Source: Cloeon dipterum
Lineage: Eukaryota; Arthropoda; Insecta; Ephemeroptera; Baetidae
Length of the DNA stretch: 64,000 bases
Assembly (NCBI RefSeq): GCF_949628265.1
Contig: NC_088787.1
Location: 35,142,844-35,206,843 of the forward strand
Direction of reading: 5' to 3'
The notes below the pieces were generated by a model. It did no database searches and was not told the DNA's origin. It saw nothing but the letters and a program-made list of their open reading frames with translations. Numbering within the stretch: the stretch's first letter is position 1; every line of letters begins with the position of its first letter. Made by a program: the position numbers and the translations under genes. This document shows, piece by piece, positions 1 through 12,451 of the stretch.

Positions 1-119
1 GCTTTAAATTTTGCAGGGAGAAGTTGGTTCAGGTCGTGGACAGTATTGAGTCTGATGAGAGCAAGAGTGAAGTCTTCTTGGAAGTTTTCCGTTGGACGGC
101 CAATCAAAAGAAAAACTGA
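1..119 (+). CDS. 3' terminal exon of an RCC1/BTB-domain gene (partial, copy 0)
   Basis: The first 119 bases read FKFCREKLVQVV..., then a tail ending WTANQKKN and a TGA at 117-119. The same reading is found at the end of the complete RCC1/BTB gene at 1638-4092 (FKFCQEHLVDVV...FRWATS), so this is the end of a further paralogue whose body lies left of the window. In the family this segment is the helical tail after the BTB domain. An AATAAA-like signal follows at about 182-187. The start of the exon is outside the window. Family membership is well supported by paralogue similarity; no function of its own can be read. Confidence 0.85.
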   Translation, partial: FKFCREKLVQVVDSIESDESKSEVFLEVFRWTANQKKN

Positions 120-1486
120 TTGAATAGTTCCGTCATAGATCGATTATTGCACTCTTCCAGTTTATTGTAAACCTAAAATATAATAAAATTTATTTCTAAT
201 ATTAAATCTTGTATACTCGTTTTCATATTGTTCCTCTTTATAATTGATATAGCTACTCATTAATTTTTATGACGCGATGCCGAGCCATTCTGATTTAGAT
301 CAATATAAAATGTAAAATGGAATCTATTTAGGCTCATTTCAAGATCAAGTTGAGTCAATTGGATCAAAATCATAAGACTAGAAAGTTTTTGAAAATCGAA
401 AAATGAGATTTTTTCGTTTTGCCATAAGAATAGCATGAGCTCAAATAATTTAAGGATTTTTTAATTCTAATTTAAATTCACCCACGCGATTACAAGCCGA
501 TCCTCTTTTAATTGACAAACAATGATGCGAAACCGAGTTTGAGATTTGTCCGACCCATAGGCGAATTATGGCGAATTTTTCAAAAATTTGCTTTTGCATC
601 TCGTCAGCACTAACAAACAGCAATAATAATGAGCAAATATAGGCGCTGCCGACCTCCTGGTCAATTTCTTTTCGTTTTTCCGACTGAAAGAGTTGACACA
701 AACTCAAAATTCGAGTTTCATCAACGCGGGCCTGTGCTAAGATTAATTTTACGTGGAGTGTAGAAATTAATCTCGGCACGGGAATTTTATTTAAACTCAG
801 AATATGTTTTCCTATATACCGGAATTTAATGTCAAAGTAAGAAACGGAAATTGTCAGCAACAAAGAGACTGTCAAACAACAGATTTTACTATGTAGACTT
901 TGACAAACAATAATAACCGTGTTGTCGTGTTCGGAATTTGTTTGATTTTGTCGGTGAAATTTGACACTCGCAATTATGCTGAACGTCCTTAATAGGACAG
1001 GTGTTGCTCAAGTTTTCCTCCGTCGAAGAAGTAGAAACAAGTTGCCCACCGGGTGACCAAAGCAGAAAGGTGAGGTCACGACTCACGACGCGCCGTGGAA
1101 GTGTAGGCGCGCCAGTCGCTATGATGACGGACGCTGCGACTCGAAGCTCCGGATCAAGCCGTCTGAACTACAGAGTGTGAGACCAACGGCCCACACGACG
1201 GTCAGGCGCCTGAAGTTCCGGGGAGCCATAAAATTCCTGAAGCGATATTTATATTTTTAATACTGATAGGCAAAAGAAAAATTAAAAAATAATAATATTG
1301 TCAAATAGGGTTGTATAATAAAACATTACAACAACATTATTGAATTTATTTAAAGAAACACCGCAACAGACATAGACATGCATAACAACATTATTATAAG
1401 AAGTATATTTAAATAACATTTTTGAAATTGTTAAAAATATTATTTTAATGTTTTTAAATATTATTAAAAATATTTTTAATTGCTGA
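120..1486. other. Intergenic, AT-rich; one unexplained ORF
   Basis: This is spacer between two same-strand RCC1/BTB paralogues. The only long open frame is a 141-codon one on the minus strand (875-450). It has no motif I recognise and no splice context, and could be chance or a repeat remnant. A short GC-rich patch lies at 1085-1225. I see no RNA gene. Confidence 0.4.
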
Positions 1487-1515
1487 CAGTGCTGCCAGTG
1501 GTCTGCTATATATAG
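1487..1515 (+). promoter_or_regulatory. Putative core promoter of RCC1/BTB gene 1 (conserved block + TATA box)
   Basis: CAGTGCTGCCAGTGGTC is followed by a TATATATA box at 1507-1514, about 125 bp before the ATG at 1638. The GTGCTGCCA block recurs upstream of the two neighbouring paralogues (near 7490-7507 and 12437-12447 on the minus strand), which supports a shared promoter. The start of transcription is not known. Confidence 0.6.
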
Positions 1516-1637
1516 TGCCACCAAAGAGAGAAAAGAGACATTAAAGTTATAACTGGAAGTAGAAGATTAAATCACCTCGTGCGTGCGTCTTAATTTTTGT
1601 CTAAATCCAAATCTTTTGGATCATCTTTGGTTCGGAC

Positions 1638-4092
1638 ATGTCTAAATTGCTATGGAAGTGGGCCAACTTTGGTTATCAGGAGCGAGAGATTCGGACTGCA
1701 GTAGTTTTCGGTAATATAATCGTGTAATTCGTCACGCAACTTTGCATCATTTTGGATTTTTTTTTCAAAACGATATTCTTTAACGCATTTTATGTTTATT
1801 CGAATATTGTTTCCCTCATTTCAGGCACAAGCGGCGAAAATGTAATTATTGTCTTAAAAAATGATGAAGTGCTCGCTTTTGGAAAAAATGAATATGGGTG
1901 TCTTGGAACTGGCGTCGATTATGAAGTGAATGCGCTCACGCGCATTGACAATTTGTGTGGGCAAAGAATCGAAGGTATGAAATTGTCATATGTCAAAATG
2001 TCAATGGATTTCTATAATTTAGAAACTGATAAATGTTGCAGGGTTTGAATGTGTTGTGAATTATGACTATTACTCATTTTCACATCAATTCTGCGTGTTT
2101 GCCATATCCGCATCTGGTTCCGTATTCTCTTGGGGAGAAAACAGTTTAGGACAGCTGGGATTAGGAACCAGAGATTACACCAGGGTGCCCACCAAAATTT
2201 CAGGTTCTCTAAAACAGAAAAAGGTTGTTCAAGTGGCCTGTGGTGGAATTCATACCCTAGCTTTGACGTCAGAGGGAGAGGTGAAATATAAAAATACTTC
2301 TGACATATATACATTTAACTCAACTTCGATATTACATTGCAGGTATACGCTTTCGGTCGAAACGATAATGGCCAATTAGGTTTGGGTACCAAATACGACC
2401 AATCGCTTCCACGAAAGGTTTGCGGACTGCTCAAAGGGAAAATCGTAACCTCAGTTGCATGCCAAAATTATGGTTCTTTTGCACTCCTAAATTCAGGAGA
2501 GGTGGGTATTATTCATTTCCGTTAACCATCAGAATTGCGTAGTCCTAGAAAATATTCATTTTGTTTATTAGGAAATTTGCATATTACCAAAAAAATAGTA
2601 AAAGTATTTCGGTATAACACTAAATCTGATATAACATTTAAATTATTTGCGTTGTCTGCATCCAGCTATATTTTCTTAAAAATTAAAGTATATTTCTATT
2701 AAAAAATAAGCTTATTTGTTAATATTATAATTTGTTATCTCTTAATTGTTAAAGATTTTCGCTTGGGGTCACAACTTAAATGGCAGGTTAGGCTCATCTT
2801 CAACTTCATTGGAGGAAAGTAGTCCCTGCAAAGTGATCGGCTTGGAGGGAGTCGTAATTTCCAAAATCGTTTGTGGACCCTATTTCACTCTCGCCTTATC
2901 GGACAACGGACAAATTTACTCATGGGGAGAAAACTATGAAGGCAAGTTGGGAAATGGGACCATCGACTTCCTCAAGAGTCCAACCATGATTTCTTTAGTG
3001 ATGGGAAGGTGAGACGCATTAATTTTTTGCGCGACTAATGACTTATCTTTTCCCGTAGGATCATAGACATTGCTGCAAATCGTTTTAAGACCCACCCGTG
3101 CGCAGCAATCACTGAAAATAACCAGGTGTACATTTGGGGCACATGCAATACGGGTATAAATTAAATTGAATTCAATGATATGTAAAATGATTACACCTTC
3201 AATTAATTGTAGGTATAATTATTGGAACTCCTATGCTCAACACTTCCTTCTCGTCGTTTGACGAAGTTTTCACTGACGCCTTTCCTCCAGTGACCTACCA
3301 ACGTTTTCGATTGAAAGAATTTAAAATTACCAAATACGAGAGCGACCAAAAAGGCCCAAGTATAATTGAGCGTTTTCAAAAGGAGTTTGATAATCCTGTA
3401 AAATTTCTGTTTACTCTCTGAGAGAATTTTCTTTATTTCTTTTCTTTTTTCAGGAAACTGCAGATGTTGCATTCATTGTCGAGGGGAAAAAAATCCACGC
3501 GCACAAAATTCTTTTGACTATCGGCAGCAAAGTGTTCAAGAATTTGTTCCTTGGTGATTGGAAGGAAAGTCGCAAAAAGTATTAACGGTTGGTGAAATTT
3601 TATCATTTTAATTCATTTGAATTTCTTTCAGGAAGCAGACCATTAAGGATCACAGCTACGAAGCTTTCTACGCATTTCTCAAGTTTTTCTACACTGACGA
3701 AGTTGATTTCACGCCTGAACTTGCCCTTGGTATATAAATTAATTTCACGTTTATTTGGAGGCGAATATTATATAATCTTTTTCAGATGTTTACGCCGTGG
3801 CCCACTTCTACCTGGTGACTGATCTGATGGTGGAGTGCGAAAATGTTCTCAAATCTAGTTTAACAGTGGAAAACGCTGCTGTTGTTTACGAGACGGCAAT
3901 TTTTTACGGGGCTAAGGTGAGATTAAAGTTTTAAAAATTTTCTCAATTTTATTGATGTTTTTTATGCAGGACCTGTGCGAGTTCTGCTTTAAATTTTGCC
4001 AGGAGCATTTGGTCGATGTCGTCAAATGTATTGAGTCTGATGACCGCAAGAGAGAATTCTTCTTGGATGTTTTCCGTTGGGCCACTAGTTAA
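1638..4092 (+). CDS. RCC1-repeat and BTB-domain protein (RCBTB-like), complete, 11 exons, 543 aa
   Basis: Exons: 1638-1710, 1825-1974, 2042-2280, 2343-2501, 2755-3008, 3059-3153, 3213-3397, 3454-3578, 3632-3729, 3786-3916, 3970-4092. All have GT/AG edges and compatible phases, and together give 1632 nt. Residues ~25-345 are RCC1 (beta-propeller) repeats, seen as VLAFGKNEYGCLGTG, FSWGENSLGQLGLGT, VYAFGRNDNGQLGLGT, IFAWGHNLNGRLG and YSWGENYEGKLGNGT. From residue ~386 there is a BTB/POZ domain (DVAFIVEGKKIHAHKILL... then FYTDEVDF), followed by a short helical tail. Family knowledge: BTB domains dimerise and often recruit cullin-3; RCC1 propellers bind partners. The exact substrate is unknown. 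The start is chosen because MSKLL is kept in the paralogues. The gene converges on the decayed copy at 7346-4915. Confidence 0.93.
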
Positions 4093-4914
4093 AAGAAAAA
4101 CTGATGGAAATAGTTTGTCGTTGATCGAGTATTGCGCTCGTGCAGTTCATCTTGTAAACTTTAAATGTAATGAAATTTGTTTCTAATATTAAATCTTGTG
4201 GGCTTTAGTTTTTACATTTTATTGCTCCTATTTATAATTTATAAGCACCTGTTAAATAACTGAATAAAACAGTCACACAATAATGGGCTGCTACTACTTA
4301 ATTTGTAAAAGTTTTTGATATTTGCAGCTCTTAACCAACTAAAAATAATTAAAATAACGCTGTAAGTGCGGTGTATTGTTGAATTCTGTATCACTATATT
4401 GCCTTAGCACGCACGCACCGCAGGAAAAGTGCTTTTACTATTGAGTTCCAAAAGTTAATTGATATTGATGGTTCACTCAAAAGAAGTAAATGTTTCTTTC
4501 GTAACGTCACGGAGCTGTGTCCCGGTTGCGCAGAAGCAACTGTTCCGGTAATCGACAGTAATTTGATTCCAACAAGTACATTAAATTTGATAAAATATTT
4601 ATTAGACACCAAAGGTGTGCAACAGACATATACAAAATAATTAAATCACAGACCTTTGCTGGTTATTTGCTTTGGCGGCTTGGCACAGTGTCAAAATAGT
4701 CACATTCGAGAAAATGCGGTAGAAGTTGATTGATTTAATATCACAGAATACTTGCACTCATACAGTCCTCACTCCTCACCCGCGCAAGTGTGATAGGTAC
4801 ATATTTTACATATCATGTAGTGAAAACTGTGACAAGTGTGAATATATGTATCTTTTAATAAAAATAGCTCCCAATTTAGCCGCCCGAAGCGAGGTAAACT
4901 TCCAAGAAAGACTT
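4093..4914. other. Intergenic space between convergent RCC1/BTB copies
   Basis: This holds the 3' UTRs of two tail-to-tail genes. An AATAAA lies at 4263-4268. Beyond this I see no gene or clear repeat; the short open frames here have no recognisable content. Confidence 0.5.
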
Positions 4915-7346
4915 CTATCTTGCTTGTTGAGACTCAATATTGTCCACGACATCAACCAAATTCTTTCTGCAAAACTTAAAGCAGAACTCACTCAGGTCCT
5001 ACGTCCGTAATTTAAACATTAAAAAATTTTGAATTATTTTGAATCATTTCTCGCACCTTAGCCTCGAACAAAATTGCCTTCTCGTAAACAGCAGCAACGT
5101 TTTGCACTGTCAAACCAGATTTGAGAATCTTTTCGCACTCGACCAAAAGATCAGTTACCAGATAGAAGTGGGCTATATATGGCGTTAACTTCTGCAAAAA
5201 TGATTTTAATGATCATAATTTGAATAAATGTGATTATTAATGTTTTACCAAGAGCAAGTTCAAGCGAGAAATCAACTTGGTCAGTGTAGAAGTACTTGAG
5301 GAACGCGTAGAAAGCGTCATAGCTGTGATCCTCAACGGTCTGTTCCCTGAAAGAAAATCAAGGCATATAAACACGATGAAGGTACACTGCTAACCCTTAA
5401 TACCTTTTGGAACTGTCCTCCCAATCACCAAGGAATTTATTCTTAAACACGTCGCTGCCAATTGTCAACAGACTTTTGTGAACGTGGATTTCCTTCCCCT
5501 CGACAATGAATGCAAAGTCAGCAGTGTCCTGAAAACAAGAAAAGAGTTAAAGGAAATTTTCTAAGACGGTAAACAAAATTCTCACAGCTTTGTTGAACGC
5601 TTTTTGAAAACGCTCAATTACCGAGCCTTGCCTCTTGTTCCCATCTTTTGTAATTTTCGATTCTTTCAAATGAAAATGTTGGTAGGTCTTTGGAGAGAAA
5701 ATAGTAAAAACTTCGTCGAACGACGAGTGGAAAGTGAGCTCTGGAGTCTTAATAATTTGGCCTGCAATTATATAATTTGAAGGGGTAATTAATAAAAGCA
5801 TTTCATTGAACTAAATTTATACCATTGACCCTGCCCCAAACGTACACCTGGTTCTTTTCAGTGATCGCTGCGCACGGTAGGCTCGCGGACAAAGTGGCAG
5901 CAATGTCTTTAATCCTTTATGTCAAAAAAGGTCAAAACAAATATTTCCCAGCTTTTATTGTTTCACCTTCCCATCTCAGAAGAAATCATGGTTGGACTCG
6001 TGAGACACTTGTTGGTCCCATTTCCACACTGGCCTTTAGAGTTATCTCCCCATGAGTAAATTTTTCCGTCGTCAGATAAAGCGAGAGTGAAATGATCGCC
6101 ACAAACGATTTTGGAAATCACGACTCCTTCCAGGCCGATCACCTTGCAGGGACTACCTTCCGCAAATGAAGTTGTGTTGTAACCCCAAGAGAAAATCTTA
6201 AACAAATAAGAGATACAAAAAATGTTAACAAATATGTTTTTTTGTATTAGGAATGATTATGATATACTAAAATAGGGTAATTTTAAGACAATTATATTTG
6301 TGAATGTAAACATTACATTATAGTCCTAAGTAGTATAGCATACTATATATTTTGTAATATACATATTTCCTCGTATTCAAAATGAGCATTTTCCGTATTT
6401 TCAAAGACTTCGCAAATCTCTGGTGGTTTACGGTTTACGGAAATAAATACCTCTCCTGACTGTAGAAGCGCAAAAGATGAATAATTTTGGCATGCAACTG
6501 AGGTTACGATTTTCCCTTCCAGCAGTCCGCCAACTTTTCGTGGAAGCCAGTCGTCATCCAACTCCTCTTTTAGATTATTTGTGATACCGCCCAAACCTAA
6601 TTGACCTGCATTATTCAGACCGAAAGCGTATACCTGGATTTATGAAAGATGAATAAAATAGAGCAGTTGTATTTTAATTTCACCTCTCCCTCTGAAGTCA
6701 ATGCCAGTGTATGTTTAATGCCACAAGTCACTTGGACAACACTTTCGTTCTTTAAAGAACCTGAAATTTTGGTGGGCACTTTTGTGTCTCTAGTGGTTCC
6801 TAATCCAAGCTGCCCAAATCTGTTTTCTCCCCAAGAGAATACGGAACCAGATGCAGAAATGGCAAAAATGCTGAATTTTCCATCAGCATCAGTAGCACAT
6901 TCAAATCCTGTGCCATAGTTTCGCATAATTAAAAACAACTGATATTTTGACATGTAATTGATACCTTCTATTCGCCGCTGACACAAATTTTCAATGCGCT
7001 TGAGCACTTTCACTTCACCTTCATCGCCAACTCCAAGACAACCATCTTGATTTTTTCCAAAGGCAAACACCTCGTCATTTTCAAGGACAATAATTACGTT
7101 TTCAGAGTTTGTTCCTGAAATTAAGGAAAACGATCAATGACAAAACATGCAAAATGCGTTAAAAATCACTGTTTATTCTATCAGCGGTTGTACAAGAAAT
7201 AAGAAATCCAAACAATAATAATTCGACGCAAAATAAGTAAAAATATAAATGAAATAAAGTCGACTAACTTACCGAATACGATTGCAGTCCGGATCTCTTT
7301 CGTCTGATAACCAAAGTTGGCCCACTTCCATAGCAATTTAGACATG
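4915..7346 (-). pseudogene. Decaying RCC1/BTB paralogue (copy 2), 11 exons, two frameshifts and an early stop
   Basis: Exons in order on the minus strand: 7346-7273, 7114-6965, 6907-6684, 6633-6451, 6196-5967, 5914-5823, 5761-5586, 5528-5404, 5346-5249, 5191-5057, 4998-4915. Exons 2-9 are intact and closely parallel the genes at 1638 and 12266 (RCC1 repeats, then DFAFIVEGKEIHVHKSLL of the BTB domain). Exon 1 has one extra C in a GGGCCC run, which breaks the frame after about 9 codons, and no substitute ATG is seen in the correct frame. Exon 10 is 135 nt instead of 131 (a TATA-rich +4), giving a stop shortly after. In the last exon a TAG (4915-4917) comes about 13 codons after FKFCRKN, well before the usual end. 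Its upstream TATA box is also weaker. This could be a pseudogene in progress; a sequencing error is possible for exon 1 but unlikely for all three. Confidence 0.8.
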
Positions 7347-7480
7347 GCGATCAAAGATGATCCAAAAGAGTTTAATCAATTCGGTAATTATAACGCACAC
7401 ACAAGGCGTCTATATCTTTCCTATTCCAGCCGACTTAATACTTAATGTCTTTTTTCTATCCTTACAGTAGCACGTACCTA

Positions 7481-7507
7481 TCTATAGCTATGACCACTGG
7501 CAGCACT
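7481..7507 (-). promoter_or_regulatory. Promoter block upstream of the decaying RCC1/BTB copy
   Basis: On the minus strand CAGTGCTGCCAGTGGTC is followed by ATAGCTATAGATAG, where gene 1 has a clean TATATATA. The shared block sits about 135 bp upstream of the old ATG, as in gene 1. Confidence 0.5.
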
Positions 7508-9758
7508 GAAAACTATTATGAGTAATATTTAATAACATTTTTCCAAAATTTTATTTTAATTATGTATTTGTAATATTATTAGAATCCTATGACTTATGTT
7601 AAAAAATATGTTTTCATACTAGAAACTAAAATATTATAATGCTTTTTTAATTTTTCTATTTGTTTTCGGTCGCTTAACCGTCGAGTTCATCGCGCTGCAC
7701 GTAATTGTGCTGCGTTTAATTGCCATTACGTTCATAAAACCTGAAAATCCCGAGAGGATGTTCACAATGCCGAAAAAAATCACTCAGTGTCAAAATGTTC
7801 GGCGCGCGGCGCTGCAAAAATCGCTAAAAGTTGCTTTGAAACCAACCGCGTTCTCAAGAGAAAAGATCGTTAGGGTAGGTCAGTTAAAAGTACCCACCAA
7901 TATCTTTTATTTGAGACACCAAGACTTAAAAACCATCAACCCGTTGGTTTAGACAATTAATACCGTAATTCCCCGCTAAAACGCCGCGATTTTAAAAAAT
8001 TCCCCATGAGAGGCTAGCATGGGAGAATTTGGTAGACCGTTTCGCGGGTCCAAATAGTAAGAATTTAAGCAAAAATCGATGCAGGAGTTTGCCTATAACA
8101 AAATGCAGTTCCCAATAAATCGCGAAAACCTAAAAAATAGGGTTGCCGTGGCGCCGCGCCTGCGTATGCAAAAGTTTCAGCTCCTCCACGAGTGCAAAAT
8201 ACGGAAGAGAAACTAAAAAGTCGCGCTAAAACAAAACCTCACCTTCCCATCTCTGTAGATATAATATGGTTGGAATCGGGTCGTTATTGGTAGTCCCATT
8301 GCAAAAAGAAGCAAGTTTTCGTCAATATTGTGACACAATTTGCATTAGTTTTGTACTAATTGTGTCTTTTGGATCGTAAAAAAAACTCTTGACACTCGCA
8401 CGGCAATCCAGAGAGCTTTTTGTTTCCAACATTCAGACGCCATCTTGGATCAGCGCAGTGTGCGGACCAATTTTATCGCACATCTGGCCCCCGCTGATAT
8501 ATCAGAGGCTTTCGGGCGCCTCTATGACCGTCGAGAAAATATCGCGCTTATTTGTATGTTATTTCTGAAAAAGCCGATTTAAAAAAATTGCCGCAAAAAT
8601 TAAATAAATAAAATATAGCTTGATGTCTTACCAAGTAAAAATGAAAACTACTACAAGTTAGGCCATCAAAAATTCCCTCCAACACCGGACGTGTGAAATT
8701 TTCCTATAATTTCGCTTTTCCGATTTTTTTCGCAGAGCCGTCCATCATGGAAACTGTAGGTTACAGTTTAGCCATTTGAATGATTTAATGGTTCATTTTC
8801 ATATTTTCGCAGAGGCTTCTCTTGTGTGGAAGAGCCGACGGTGGATGCGATCACCAGAGGCTGGCGCGATTCATCGGCGACAAGAATTATACGAGTTTTA
8901 CAAACTTTTCCTGCGCGACCTGAATGAGAGAGTGCGCAGCTTTAATTTATTCGGACTGAAAATTCTTTCGCGTTTTCTTAATGAATATTGATTTGTGAAT
9001 TTTTTCGATTTTCAAAATAACATATTTTTTAAAAATGAATAATTCCATTTAGCGTGGAAGAAACTTTTTCCAGGATATCAAACGTTTTTCTGCGACTTTG
9101 AAATTAAAAAAAATCCAAATGACAGGCAAGAATATTAATTTTAAATTAAATCTACAAGCTAAAAAGTGGTTTGCCATTACTCTAAAATACATGAAGCCCT
9201 GCTTGCGCTTAGAGAAGATAATCTAAAACTGTGCTCCAGCCAGGATGTATCTCACGCTACAGGTAGGTAGACGCTGAGGTTGTGACGATATTAATCCAAA
9301 TGAAGCAATGGAGGATAGACACGCACCGCTAGTAATAAGTAGCTAAAGCTTCCTCAAAAGAACAATTTTTCCTTATTTCTGTTAAGATCTATAATTATGA
9401 AACTTTTGAACCTCTATAGTAAATGGAAGGCAACATAAAACTAAACAATTTTCTTTGCTGCGAATACTTCATGGGTGTGCTCTTTAAAAAGGATAAATTT
9501 TAACTAGTCTTCACAAAAATTTACAAGACGCGATCACAAGCGTTGATATTACTGTAGGTAGTGAAAATAGATACGAATTAAACAATTCTTTCAAGCTAAT
9601 TACTTGTAAAACATAAATGGGATTTAGTTTCAATCAGTACACACAACTCACTTAACAATTAAGTTTAGTAAAGCAAAAAACTATAGGAGTTATATTGAAA
9701 AAACCTTTTTAATGAATATTTTGAATATATACACGAGCGCAATCCATAAATGATAAAC
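7508..9758. other. Intergenic, mostly unassigned
   Basis: This contains a minus-orientation copy of the GATCCAAGATGGCGTC repeat (about 8290-8500, listed separately). The open frames at 7707-7952 and 8776-8991 have no recognisable domain. A possible short exon-like stretch after a TTTCGCAG at 8807-8814 could not be linked to a gene. Confidence 0.4.
8290..8500 (-). repeat. Repeat family E (GATCCAAGATGGCGTC), copy 1
   Basis: On the minus strand this reads like 14925-15150 and 29428-29639: a GCGCAGATCCAAGATGGCG-like start, then CGTACGAGTGTCAAGAG-like and AATGCAAATT...GTCACAATAT-like parts. It is an interspersed repeat of about 210 bp with no coding capacity. Confidence 0.75.
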
Positions 9759-12266
9759 TTATTTCTTCTTTTCATTGGCCGCCCGACGGAAAACTTCCAA
9801 GACGACCTCTCTCTTGGTCTCTGCAGACTCAAAACTGTTCACGACGTACACCAAATGCTTCTTGCAAAATTCAAAGCAGAACTCACACAGGTCCTAAAAC
9901 CAGAAATTTTAATAATTAAAATTTTGAATTATTTCAAAAAATCATTTCTCACCTCAGCTCCAAACAAAATTGCCTTCTCGTAAACGGCAGCAGCGTTTTG
10001 CACTGTCAGACCAGATTTGAGGATCTTTTCGCACTTTTCCATCAGACCAGTCACCTGATAGAAATGGGCTAAGGAGTAAACTTCTGCAAAATAAATTAAA
10101 TTCAAGTCCCTAAATAAATAATATTCATTTTATACCAAGAGCAAGTTCAGGCTTTAAGTCCACTTGATCAGTGTAGAAGAACTTGAGGAACGCGTAGAAG
10201 GCGTCGTAGCTGTGATCCTCGATGATCTGCTCGCTGAAATTCAAATGATTTAAAATGGTAAAATTACAGGTGTCCTCAATACTTTTTACAACTCTCCTTC
10301 CTATCGCCCAGGAACAAATTCTTGAAAACTTCGCTGCCGATGGTCAAAAGATTCTTGTGCACGTGGATTTTCTCCCCCTTAACAATGAATGCAACATCAG
10401 CAGTTTCCTAAAGCAAAAGATAAAGTAAACTTTTTAGGAGATTAAACTGAAATCTCACAGGTTTGTCGAACGCTTTTTGAAGAAGCTCAATCACCGAGTC
10501 TTTCTTCTTGCTCTCAACTTTGGTAGTGATAAATTCTTTCAATTCAAAACGTTGGTAGGTCATTGGAGGAGAGGCATCAGCAAAAACATCATCAAACGAC
10601 GAGAAGGAAGTGGGAATTGGTGCCATAAATGTTTTGTCTGCAATTAATTTGAATTTTGTTATGTTTTAGTGCATTTCATTGAACTAAATATCTACTTTTC
10701 CAACTGCCCCAAATGAAAACTTTGTCTTCCTCAGTGATTGCAGCGCACGGGTGTCTAAAGTAATGAGTGGCAGCAAATTCTCTAACCCTGTGTGAAGATT
10801 AAATTTGTTCATTAGTTACGCTAAAAGTAGCATCCCAGATTTGCGAGTCTCACTTTCCCATTTGTGTTGAAATAACAATGGTTGGTCTCTTGGCCATCGT
10901 GGCAGTCCCATTTCCCAACTGGCCTCTATGATTTTCTCCCCATGAGTAAATTTTGCCGTCGTCCGATAAAGCAAGTATGAAACTAGCTCCACAAACAATT
11001 TTGGAAATCACGACTCCCTCCAAGCCGATCACCTTGCTGGGACTACATTTGTCAGAAGATGGAGATAAGCCCAACCTGTCACTTGTGTTGGCACCCCAAG
11101 CGAAAATCTTAAGCAATGAAGATAGAGAAAATATTAATAACCATAGCTTTTTTTATCAGGAATTTTAAGAGTAATTTCGATTTTTAAGAAAGTTAAGATA
11201 AATTCAGGCAACGCATATGATCAATAATAAGTATTGCATTCTATTTAGTAATTTGAAAATTTCATCTAATGATCGAAATGAGCATTTTTAATGACTTTGA
11301 AATTGGAATGGTGTATGGAAATAATCGAAATAATATACCTCTCCTGATTGCAGTAGTGCAAAAGACGCAATATTTTGGCATGCCACTGAGGTTACAATTT
11401 TCCCATCCAGCAGTCCGCCAACCCTCTGTGGGAGCAAGAAGTGGTGGACTGTAGAACCCAAACCTAATTGACCTAAACCATTCACACCGAAAGCGTATAC
11501 CTGATTCACAGAAAGATATTAAAATAGATCATTTATTCAAGTTACAAAAATTATTTTAATTTCACCTCTCCCTCCGACGTCAACGCTAGTGTATGGTCAC
11601 CACTGCAGGCCACTTGGACAACCCTTTTCTGCTCCAGAGAGCTTGAAATTTTGGTGGGCACTTTGGTATATATTGTGGTTCCTAATCCAAGCTGTCCATC
11701 TTCATTATGTCCCCAAGAGAATACGGAACCAGATCCAGAAATTGCAAACAGACAGATTTCATCTCCTTCATTGCCAGTGTACACAGAACATTCAAAACCT
11801 GTAACAAATCATTTGAGTTTTGCACATAATATAAGATCAACAAATATTTTTAGCATTTAATTTATACCTTGGATTTCTTGCCCACACAAACTTTCAATGC
11901 GCTTGAGCGCTTTCACTTCACGTTCGTTGCCAACACCTAGACACCCTTTATGGTTTCCTCCGAAGGCAAGCACCTCGTCATTTTCGAGGACAATAATTAC
12001 CTCTCCTCCGGATAATGCTCCTAAAAATGAGGGAAAATTACAAGAGAATCAGAATAAAAAAGAGGTTAAAATCGCTGTTCTCTCTTCCAATCGGTTTTAA
12101 AAGAATATTAAATCGCGAAACAAAGACGATGCTCGTGAATTTATAACCAATTATGCCGTATAAATAATTATATATATACTATTTTGTTACCAAACACGCC
12201 GAGTGCAGTTCGAATCTCACTCTTCTGATAACCAAAATAGCCCCAATTCGCTAGCAATTTGGACAT
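9759..12266 (-). CDS. RCC1-repeat and BTB-domain protein (RCBTB-like), complete, 11 exons, 545 aa
   Basis: Exons on the minus strand: 12266-12191, 12020-11868, 11798-11566, 11500-11339, 11107-10854, 10787-10696, 10637-10459, 10407-10283, 10233-10136, 10083-9953, 9893-9759. They total 1638 nt with consistent phases and no stop. RCC1 repeats are seen as VLAFGGNHKGCLGVG, FSWGHNEDGQLGLGT, VYAFGVNGLGQLGLG, IFAWGANTSDRLGL and YSWGENHRGQLGNGT. The BTB domain starts at ETADVAFIVKGEKIHVHKNLL, and the tail ends ANEKKK. Exon number and exon sizes 5 and 8-10 (254, 125, 98, 131) are the same as in the gene at 1638, so both came from one ancestor by duplication. The role is probably as a BTB-type adaptor (family inference). 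Confidence 0.93.
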
Positions 12267-12434
12267 GTCGAACCAAGATGATCAAAGATTTGGATCAAGA
12301 CAAAATTTTAACGCACACGCGACGCAAAGTGACTGTCTTGTCGGCTTCACCAGGCAGGCACAGGCAGGCAGGCACCAGGCCTACCAGTTGCAGCTGATTT
12401 CTCATTTGATTAATTTTTAAATTGCTCTTTCTCA

Positions 12435-12451
12435 CCGTGGCAGCACTATCC
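12435..12451 (-). promoter_or_regulatory. Degenerate copy of the RCC1/BTB promoter block
   Basis: On the minus strand TAGTGCTGCCACGG lies about 170 bp upstream of the ATG at 12266. It matches the core of the block upstream of the other two copies; no clear TATA box follows. Confidence 0.4.

Noticed and set aside
450..875. 141-codon minus-strand frame in the first intergenic space
   Set aside because: No motif, no splice context, AT-rich. Left as unexplained rather than called a gene.
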